Source: Oreohelix idahoensis (taxonomy: Eukaryota > Mollusca > Gastropoda > Stylommatophora > Oreohelicidae). From it: a DNA stretch of 64,000 nucleotides. The stretch is from NCBI GenBank assembly GCA_024509875.1, contig JAMPIV010014856.1:62001-126000 (forward strand), in the 5' to 3' direction. The notes beneath the pieces were generated by a model. That model saw nothing but the letters and a program-made list of their open reading frames with translations, was not told where the DNA came from and ran no database searches. Positions 11,353 to 19,909 of the stretch are shown here, one piece after another; position 1 is the first letter of the stretch; each line of letters starts with the position of its first letter. Made by a program: the position numbers and the translations under genes.

Positions 11353-12459
11353 TGTTGGGTTCTTTTGTGATGGTAGTTGATAGTAACGATATGCTAGTGG
11401 TAGATGTATCAATGACTAGCTTAGACACGCGAATGGTTTCAATGAAAAGTTGTCAAAAGGTTATTCAATCAAATTCCAACGAGTGGTAGGCAATTGGCCA
11501 ATGCATGACTATAATCAACTCGTTGGTAAAAGTTATTCAGGTTTATTGACGAATGACAAACGGCAATCAACGACACGATCAAGACAAACGACGAGAGCAT
11601 CATAATTATAGTTACTGTTGATAATAATACATTCCTGTAGATTTCTTTATCAATCAAGACCTTTTCTATCCAAGTGACTAGGATTCCCAAACAGTTGTCA
11701 TTTGAGATACATTAAGGTAATGTCCGTTAACCTTGTTCCAAGGACGTCTGTAACAGTAAACGGATTCATACTCATGGATGACACTTCCATATAATACTTG
11801 TTTAAATCCCAGACTTTCTCCTTACAATAATCTATACAGTTTGATATAATCCATAAAAGTCCTACACGAAAATACAATCAGGTTAGCGACTTCAGTTGAC
11901 TAACCTCTCCTACAAAATATGCCACGACCTTGGCATAGGCATTACAAAATATCCAATATTCAAGATATGATCAAATAGTTATCCTTTACTCGTAGGACTT
12001 CCCACTACGAAATATTACAGTGAAGTAAAGATCTCAACTGTTCCATTCTAGGAATCCAGTAACATATGGATTCCCGCTAGAATCCAGTGATGATCATCTG
12101 TTCCACTTTATTCATAGACGTATTAATATACATGAAGGTTCAAACGAAACTTACGTATTGAACTGCATGTTGGCTTCACCCTGAAGACCCAACAAAATCC
12201 TTCATAACAATTCTTCCATCGAATTGTTCAGAATCAAAATAATAACATACGGGCAGAGAGAGAGAGTCCATCTTGCCCTTACAACAGCTGACGTCATAAT
12301 CCTCAACTAGGTTACCCGTGCGCAAAGAGCAACTCATACTCTGCATTGTGCACGTCGGTGCGTGAATAAAACGTACGCACAAATAATATAACTATATCAA
12401 GACTGGTGCGTACATTGGCAGGACCGAAGACTACCCCCTTAGGTAAAATGTACGCAACA
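11353..12459 (-). repeat. E1 5' LTR
   Basis: 1107 bp and nearly identical to 4270-5376. It is followed by the target duplication CCAAC and then directly by LINE sequence. The LINE reading frame runs on into this LTR by chance. Confidence 0.9.
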
Positions 12460-12464
12460 CCAAC

Positions 12465-13580
12465 CCAACTCCAGCGTCTGCCAGCTATGATGGTGTGCAT
12501 GTCCTCCTGGTTACTCCAAATAAGTAGTTCTTGGTTGCTGATGGTGTTTGGCCAAAAGATTCGGAGAATTTTCCTTAGGCAGATTGTGTGGAAGGAGGAC
12601 AGTTTCGACATTTCCTTCTCTGTTACTCTCCAACATTCCGCACCATAGAGAAGCACAGAAAGTACACAGCTCTCATACAGTCTTAATTTGGTGTTTGTGC
12701 TGTACTGGGAAGACTTCCAAATGTTGCTGAGAACAGCAAAGGCTGTTCTCGCTTTATTCATTCTGTTGTTAATGTCCTTGCTTGTTCCGCCGTCAGGTGT
12801 TATTATGCTTCCTAGGTAAGTAAATGTGTATGTCTGTTCTAACTTCTGGTTCCTTACTGTTATTGGCTCAGGATTGCCCACATTTAGTGTCATGACCTCT
12901 GTCTTCTTCAAATTGATGTTCAGGCCAACCTGCTGGCCATACTTATTCAGTCTATCGGTTTTGTCTTGAATGTGTTGATGTGAATGCGCGAGTAGTGCAA
13001 TGTCATCTGCATATTCCAAATCTTCCAGCGTAGAAAACGTTGTCCATCTAATTCCTCTTGGACTGCCCTCTGTTGTCTGGCGCATCACCCAATCTATGAC
13101 TGTCAAAAATAATGTTGTTGATAAGGGGCATCCCTGTCGTACTCCTGTTTTCACTTCGAAAGTTACATTACTCGATCCAACACTGCACGTAAAGTTAGAA
13201 TAGAGGCTTTTTATAATGGAAACAATGCGGCTGGGAATTCCATAAGCCCTCAGAATTTTCCATAGGCTGTCCCTGTGTATGCTGTCGAAAGCCTTTTCAA
13301 AATCAACAAAGTTAATGTACAGCTGTCTCTGCCATTCTGAGCACTGCTCTATAATGTTCCTGAGAGCAAATATATGATCTGCACATCTTCTGTTCTTTCT
13401 GAAGCCCGCTTGTTCTTTCCTCAGTTTATGGTCAACTGCTTTTGAAATTCTCTGGATGATTATCCTGCCTAGTATTTTGCTGGGAACTGAGAGGAGGGTA
13501 ATTCCTCTCCAGTTGTTGCAGTCTGCAAGGTCGCCCTTCTTGGGCAATTTGACAATTATTCCTTTACTCCACTCTGTTGG
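12465..13580 (-). pseudogene. LINE reverse transcriptase, palm to tail, truncated
   Basis: Non-LTR retrotransposon reverse transcriptase without its N-terminal endonuclease. The open frame shows NWRGITLL, the metal-binding motif INFVDFEKAFDS, QGCPLSTTLF, the catalytic YADDIALL, and TYLGSIITPDGG of the thumb, reaching GRRWSWVG before E1 interrupts it. Coding extends upstream of the first start-like codon (a TTG near 13547) to the truncation at 13580, so no true start is present. The rest of the protein is at 3744-4269. The clade is not assigned; the short (GAA)n-type tail would fit an RTE-like element. Confidence 0.88.
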
Positions 13581-13593
13581 TGTGCTCTACCGT

Positions 13594-13943
13594 AGGCTTC
13601 CTTAAGTGGGCCATCATCTGCAGGGATAGATCCATGTTCCAAAAGGAATGAAAAAAAAGAGATGATGATGAATATATGGTTTTACAGATTTAACACATTA
13701 ACTACAGCAAGCAGCTCTGACCATTGTATGAATCTCTCCATTATGTTAGCAGGGAGCATCAATCTTTATTTAGTAATAAAAAGAATGAAATGTAGTAAAA
13801 ACAAATATTAAAAAAAAATATATATATATATACCACAATCTTGATCACAATCTTGAAAAAAAAAAAAGATTTTGCATTTGATAGAAAAATCGACATGTTA
13901 TGATGGGATCACCAATGTGACTTGAATTGTGGGAAGGAGCCAG
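13594..13943. other. no recognisable gene
   Basis: AT-rich sequence with a short (TA)n run near 13817-13831, between the LINE and a minisatellite. Confidence 0.5.
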
Positions 13944-13955
13944 AAAAAGTGTTAG

Positions 13956-14323
13956 TTTTTTTTTTTTTTTTTTGCGTTCGCCCGCTAATACTCGAGGCGA
14001 AATCTCAGGTTATTATTTTTATGTCTAACCTGACATTGATTTTACGTGAGTATCCCTTTATTTCTTGTACAGAGACAGGTGTCCCTCGCCATTCAGGCAA
14101 ATACTCGCCGATTTCGGAGGTACCCATTGCAGCTGGGTCGGCTCAGGAGCCGCCAGTCCCTGGTCGACGACACTCCTTCAAATGTCCTCGCCAGGTCTCG
14201 AGTTAATCCAGTCCAAATCCCGGTTGACGAAAAATCCTCAAATGCCGTCGCCCGGGTTTGATCCTGTATCACCCGGTCGCCAGACCGGTGTTGTAACCAC
14301 TACGCTAGCGCGGCTCCCCCCCC
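13956..14323 (-). mobile_element. tRNA-derived SINE, in minisatellite
   Basis: On the minus strand it starts GGAGCCGCGC, with A box TAGCGTAGTGG (14297-14307) and B box GGATCAAACCC (14254-14264), and ends in a 20-T run on plus. The flanking duplication AAAAAGTGTTAG (13944-13955 and 14330-14341) comes from the 29-bp minisatellite unit, so it landed in an existing array. Almost identical to 26599-26957. Confidence 0.9.
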
Positions 14324-14334
14324 AAAAAAAAAAA

Positions 14335-14637
14335 GTGTTAGTGGAATGGGACACCAGGAAAAGGTGTTAGTGGAATGGGACACCAGGAAAAAGTGTTAGT
14401 GGAATGGAAGACCAGAAAAAGGTGTTAGTGGAATGAGACACCAGGAAAAGGTGTTAGTGGAATGAGACACCAGGAAAAGGTGTTAGTGAAATGGGACACC
14501 AGGAAAAGGTGTTATTGGAATGGGACACCAGGAAAAGGTGTTAATGGAATGGGACACCAGGAAAAGGTGTTAGTGGAATGGGACACCAGTAAAAGGTGTT
14601 AGTGGAATGGGACACCAGGAAAAGGTGTTAGTGTAGG
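14335..14637. repeat. 29-bp minisatellite, about 10 copies
   Basis: The unit begins GTGTTAGTGGAATGGGACAC. Ten near-identical contiguous copies plus a partial one are present, without spacers. One piece of a unit sits left of the SINE at 13942-13955. Confidence 0.92.
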
Positions 14638-14640
14638 ACA

Positions 14641-15631
14641 GGACAAACATTGAGGAAATCAACTAATAGCATTAAAAGACAATCCTTGTTCTGGAAACCC
14701 CATGCTAATATAAACAGATGGAGACTCAAAAATACAAAGAAAAAGGGACTTCAAGACAGACATGAAACAGACAAGGGTGTGGAAAGAACTTAAATAGATG
14801 GCACAAGATAAAAAGTCTTGGTGTGAATTATTTGGAGGCCTATGTCCACAGGGTGCTGAAAGGTAATAGTGATGATGATGTAAGTCTACTGCTTGTTTTA
14901 AAACACCACATTCAAACAAACAAAAATGGCAAACATTTTGCAAACTGCAACACGCTTAAAAATTGCAGGGACAAACTGAGTTTGGGAGGTCTGCAAACAT
15001 GAACTATGATACTGGTTACCTTCAACATATCTCTTGAATGGGCATCGACTGCAGGGTATGACATCTTGTCCTCTTGTTGGAAATGGAAGAACTGAGCCAC
15101 AGACTGGACAAAATTGAAGATCAGATGAAAATGCTGAAGATGTGATGGGCTCCATCGTAAACCTTCTGTTAACTGTTCTAAGGGAATAAAAAATAAATAC
15201 ATACAAATTTTAAAACTTCCAAGGGAAAATAATTACATTCACAACTAAATAATTCAGTCCTCACCCATTCACACACAAAAATGCACAATCACGTGACCAG
15301 ATCAGATAGAGTGCCATCTCTGCATGAAACAGTCATTGTAATGGATCTCCAATTTCCTCTGCTGCTTGCCTTGATGATGGTATAATCTGATAGACTATTT
15401 CCTATCCATCTCTCTGATGTTTCCTGCCCACTTCCAGTGGATGACATGATCAAATTGTCAAGCTGCTTTGAAAGTAGTGTTTGTACGGCTGCAGTTATAA
15501 ACACTGTAACAATAAGTGCAGTTAAAAGTGTCACCTTTGCCTTTCAGCTCTACCTGCATAGATCATCACTTATTTGATCTTTTTCCTTTGTGCTCCTTGT
15601 GAAGCATGGAACCACCATTTCAGCTGGTCCC
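14641..15631. other. no recognisable gene
   Basis: Several short open frames but none with recognisable composition or homology. An exon of a host gene cannot be excluded. Confidence 0.4.
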
Positions 15632-15881
15632 TTGCATGAAGCCTGTACCAAGCCCCTTGCATGAAGCCTGTACCAAGCCCCTCGCATGAAGCCTGTACCA
15701 AGTCCCTCGCATGAAGCCTGTACCAAGCCCCTTGCATGAAGTCTGTACCAAGCCCCTTGCATGAAGCCTGTACCAAGCCCCTTGCATGAAGCCTGTACCA
15801 AGCCCCTTGCATGAAGCCTGTACCAAGCCCCTTGCATGAAGCCTGTACCAAGCCCCTCGCATGAAGCCTGTACGAAGCAGT
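15632..15881. repeat. 25-bp minisatellite, 10 copies
   Basis: The unit is TTGCATGAAGCCTGTACCAA plus GCCCC. Ten copies cover 250 bp with few substitutions. The period is 25, so all three reverse-strand frames stay open and give repetitive peptides. No coding function is supported. Confidence 0.92.
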
Positions 15882-16402
15882 CACATGCTCTTGTTGTGGT
15901 GATTTCTGTGCACAACCTCACATTAGTTGACTCACACGGTATGCCTGATGGTACAGTAGTCTTTTTCTTCATACATACACAGGTTTTTAAATAGTTCCTG
16001 CCAAGCTCGCTTGCCTTGCACCATCTGCTCAAGATCTTTCAGTGTATTCTTTATCTTACTTCTACAGTAGAACACCATTTATCCGAACCCCAATTATCCG
16101 AACATCCAATTATCCGAACACTTTTTCCAGAAAAAAAAAAAAATCAGATGCCACAGTCACGTTAGACTAAAATTCTGAATCTTTTGATGCGGCAAACTTC
16201 AAATGTGTGCGAACAATTTGTAGAGAATGGGATGGCTAATGGTCGGTCGCTTACGTACAGGAAGTCAGTTAGATCATAAAGTCAGTTAATATCTGGTTTA
16301 CCAATCCAGTGTACGTGTGCGTTCTAGGTAGAGCACTGGCTAAACAGACAGTTCAACTTAAAATAATTGTGTCTGCTACTACAGCAGAATAATTTTGGTG
16401 TA

Positions 16403-17197
16403 TGTTGCAGGGGCGGCCATCAGTTTTTACAGGCGGTTCGGTAAAATTAGCCCAACGGATTGTTGAGAGCTTGATAGTCAATCGTGTAGTCTGGGTTTAC
16501 AGTTCATCTTCTTTAGAGCTTCGTGCCTTTGATGTTAAGTACGCGAATGTGGGTTTAAATTAACTTGAGACCATGATAATGATGATTGAATTCCCAAATG
16601 TTTATAGACTGGATAAGTCATGGCTAGAGTCCAAACAAACAATTTATTATACATTCTGTAGACATCGAACGTTGATCATGTATTACATCACAAATATAAA
16701 TTAGGATCCTATGTTGAATTAGCTATCTTGCATATCAGTCCTTTGTCTCGTAATCTGAATTACTTTAGGCAGAACGACATAACTATATGCACGCGTGGTT
16801 GGAAAATCCAACGACCGACAGTGAGTTTATGCGTCTGGCACTAGTATTAATTAAAATGGACTGTTAATTCATCTCGACAAGGTTTAGTCAATTACTAACC
16901 TGTAACTTCATCTTTCTTCATCATAACAGTGGACTGACCCATGTCCATGAGAAAATACAATATAACCGTGTGGCTTTCCCTGCCCGACACTATAAGAATA
17001 TAAAGACACGTCTTCTCCGTTTGACGGTCATTTGAAAAAGGGTCCCGTCTCTTGGTCACCGTGCGTGACTACCAACGCTGAAACGTCACAGCGTTCACTA
17101 GGCTAATAATACTTTTTACATTACATTAAATGTTGTAACCCCTAAAATCGCATGCTGCTAACCTCTAGCAGACAATGCCAATTAATCTACCGTAACA
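16403..17197 (-). repeat. E2 3' LTR
   Basis: 795 bp. On plus it runs TGTTGC...CGTAACA and nearly matches 24975-25769. The minus-strand sequence just before it ends ACAGGGAAT, a weak polypurine candidate. Confidence 0.93.
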
Positions 17198-18220
17198 ATT
17201 CCCTGTCCACCGGGGGAAAAAAAATCTATTAGATAGATTTTTTTTTTCAAAAACCTATCTGAATGAATATCAAAAAATTTAACAATATCAAAAAATTTAA
17301 CAAAAATGCGGCATATGGCCTACGATGTTCTGTCTAGAACAGACGTCGTGGTCATGTCGACTAACTAACAGTCATCTAATATATTAATGATCATATTATA
17401 AATAAATGTTATACATAAATTTTATATGAACTAAAAGAGAATGGCTAATGTTGATATCTAATTAAATAATTAATTAACTCAAAATATGTCGCAATGAAAT
17501 GTCATGTCAGACTAATGAAAGGATATGTTAAAGAGAGAAATAAATAAATAAAGAATAAAGTGGAGAAAAAAGTAATGTATAAATTTAACTTAGTTATGTG
17601 TGTTGGACATTAATTAAGTTTAGTATTAAGTTGTTAATACCTATCTAAATTAACCAATTTAAACAATAATGTAGTATGTGATGTATCCACATAATTATTA
17701 ACTATATAATATAATAGTTACATACAATAACATTATCTAAGAATCATGTGGGTTCTTATTTTTTTTCTTCTTTAATTTTTTTTTTTTCAATATTTATCTC
17801 ACTTTCATTTTAATTTCCATTATTGTAACGACTTAATTAAAATTAATTAAAGTTGGATAAGATGATCCATACGTAGGCTTGATCCTTGTGAATTCCAATT
17901 AACAAACAAATGTTTAAGTGTTTCAGTTCATAAGTATCGACGTTATTATCAATAGTTCATGTCGCATACTGAGTTACTTTGATAGTGTTTTCTATTATGT
18001 TCACTTGATGCCCGGAAATGTGTCCAATAGTTTTATTAGTAAAGGATATCCAGCAAAGTCCTGGCGTAAATACTAACATAGAGTCAATTGATTTCATTAA
18101 TTTCGTATATAAAGTCTTTAGTAAGCAGATACTTGTATTGTAGGCAATAGTTCATGTCTATATAGAACAGCCATTATAGTGCTATTTATTTTGAGTAAGT
18201 ATCTACGACGTTAATATAGT
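17198..18220 (-). other. E2 3' noncoding region
   Basis: About 1 kb of very AT-rich sequence between RNase H and the 3' LTR. There is no open frame with integrase, envelope or other recognisable motifs. Confidence 0.65.
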
Positions 18221-19827
18221 TCAAGACTCGACATCAGTAGGGTTTCGAGATAGAGTATCTGCCAGGACGTTATCTGCTCCTGTGATGTACTCGATTGAGA
18301 AGTCAAAAGGTTGAAGGAGAATAGCAAATCTGGTGAGCTTTGGACTTTTATGATTCGCCCGTCGTAGTGATGCCACGGCTTTCTGGTCTGTCTGTACTAC
18401 GAACGGGGCTCCCAGCAGGAACTTTTCCAACTTCGTTATTGCCCACACCACTGCTAAAAGTTTGCGGTCAACAGTTGAATATTTGACTTCTGGTGGTTTC
18501 AGTTTCCGTGAGACGTACAAGTTTGGATGGAGGATGTCGTCATGATATTGGAGCAAACATGCGCCAATGCCGTAGTTACTCGCATCTGTGCGGAGAATAA
18601 ACTTTTTGGAAGCATCAGTTAGTCTCAAGATTGGTGGGTTTGAAAATATGTTAATAATATTAAGGAAAACATTATTACACTCACTAGTCCATGTCACCTT
18701 CACTGGCATGTCCTTCTTTAATAATGAGGACAAGACAGCCGTGATAGATGACAAGTTAGGTACGAATCTACTGTAATATTGGACTAGACCTAACAAGCTT
18801 CTAACCTGTTTCTTCGTTTGAGGAACGGAAATGTTTAAAATTTTAGAAACCGTACTGGGTAGTGTTCGGATATATCCTGCTCCAATAATGTGACCCAAAA
18901 AAAAGTTATTTCATGAAATGCTACTTGTAATTTTGTGGGTTTAGCAGTTAAATTGTTCCTTCTTAATGTGTCCAAAATGTTTTCAAGACCCAAAAAATGT
19001 TCCTCAAAAGATGAACTAAATAAGCATATGTCGTCTATGTATGTAATAATGTCTGGTCTACCTGAAAAAATGTGTCGCATCATGCGAACAAAGGTAGCTG
19101 GAGCGTTAACAAGCCCAAAAGGCATAACATTCCACTGGTATAGACCTTGCGGAGTGGAAAACGCTGTGTAGTATTTAGCTTTTTCGGTTAGTGGTATCTG
19201 CCAATAACCTTTAGTTAAGTCTATCTTAGTGAATATAGTTGCAGTAGATAGACGTGGCAGTAAGTCGTCGAGAAGTGGATGTGGTTCGCTATCAACTATC
19301 GTTTGTGCATTTAATTTTCTATAGTCGACGCATAGTCTAATGTTATTGTCTTTCTTTCGGACAATAACTAATGGAGAAGAAAATGGGGAATTACTAGTTT
19401 CAATAATTCCTAAAGATAACATCTGTTCAAGTTCTTTAGTAGTTTTAGTAAGAAAGTGTAGAGGAACAGAATATGGATGTACCCGAATTGGAGTATCATC
19501 GTTAAGAGTGATGTCATGACTAATGACTGATGTGCGACCTGGAACGTCGGTCAACACATCTGGATAAGATTGTAGAAGTTCAGCAATCTGTTGATGCTGT
19601 TGCGGTGTAACCGACGAAGAGATGGTTACGTCCCGCCAAGATTCACTAGGCTGTACTACAGGTACAGGTAAAGCTAACAGTTCCTCAGGAAAAGAAGATT
19701 CTTCTTCCTGGATAACAGACAAATTAGAATAGTGACATCTAGGTACGACAGTGTCATCTAGTTCATGAAAAATAGCTTGTAAGCGTTCAGTAATAGAAAA
19801 TATACAATATTTAATTCCCAAGAACAT
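18221..19827 (-). pseudogene. E2 reverse transcriptase-RNase H
   Basis: Pol protein that would copy the element RNA. It starts at an ATG (19827) and carries an N-terminal linker resembling the stretch after the integrase in E3 (NLSVIQEEESSF). The RT shows VRKKDNNIRLCVDYRKLN, the catalytic YIDDICLF and KKQVRSLLGLVQYY. RNase H shows RTDASNYGIG, KLLAVVW and NVLADTLSR. The frame changes at an 8-A run (18897-18904), splitting it at residue ~310; apart from this run the coding is clean. The pol frame differs from gag-RRM and begins 82 nt after the RRM stop, so a simple gag-pol frameshift does not explain its expression. Internal or re-initiation is inferred. Confidence 0.9.
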
Positions 19828-19850
19828 AAATGACCAATAAAGGAAAGAAA

Positions 19851-19876
19851 TGATGACTGACTATGCTGAGTCATCA
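19851..19876 (-). promoter_or_regulatory. conserved hairpin between RRM stop and pol start (E2)
   Basis: Inverted repeat TGATGACT / AGTCATCA with a 10-nt loop. It lies 33 nt after the RRM stop (19910) and 23 nt before the pol ATG (19827). The same structure at the same place occurs in E1 (7278-7303). Confidence 0.6.
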
Positions 19877-19909
19877 ACGATATGAGACAAAATGTGTTAC
19901 CATAACCTG

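Larger units (their letters stand above)
4270..12459 (-). mobile_element. E1: LTR retrotransposon with RRM, no integrase
   Basis: An 8.2-kb element in reverse orientation with two 1107-bp LTRs and a 5-bp target duplication CCAAC (4265-4269 and 12460-12464), inserted in a LINE. Coding order on the minus strand is gag coiled coil, capsid, zinc-like site, protease, RRM, hairpin, then a truncated RT and RNase H. No integrase zinc finger, DDE core or GPY/F module appears in any frame. Gag has several frame breaks, and the N-terminal part of pol is deleted between 7264 and 7339. The RT and RNase H are Ty3/gypsy-like and close to E2, E3 and E4. Confidence 0.88.
3706..13580 (-). mobile_element. 5'-truncated LINE split by E1 and a SINE
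   Basis: A 13-bp target duplication TGTGCTCTACCGT lies at 3693-3705 and 13581-13593. The LINE runs from 13580 (truncated 5' end) to a (GAA)n-type 3' tail at 3706. It is interrupted by LTR element E1 (4270-12459, target duplication CCAAC) and by a SINE (3953-4228). Without the insertions about 1.4 kb of LINE remains: the RT palm onward and the C-terminal tail. The plus-strand copy at 61196-62093 confirms that 12465 and 4269 were adjacent before E1 arrived. The LINE clade is not assigned. Confidence 0.88.

Noticed and set aside
12312..12464. Extension of the LINE frame into a novel C-terminus
   Set aside because: This part is E1 LTR sequence read through by chance, past the CCAAC target duplication.
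14335..14637. CRISPR-like array
   Set aside because: Units of 29 bp are contiguous without spacers, and the genome is eukaryotic.
15550..16032. 160-codon repetitive protein
   Set aside because: Produced by the 25-bp minisatellite; the other two frames are open as well.
17198..18220. Integrase placed after RNase H in E2
   Set aside because: I looked for an HHCC finger, DDE core or GPY/F module in all frames and saw none; the sequence is AT-rich with short frames.
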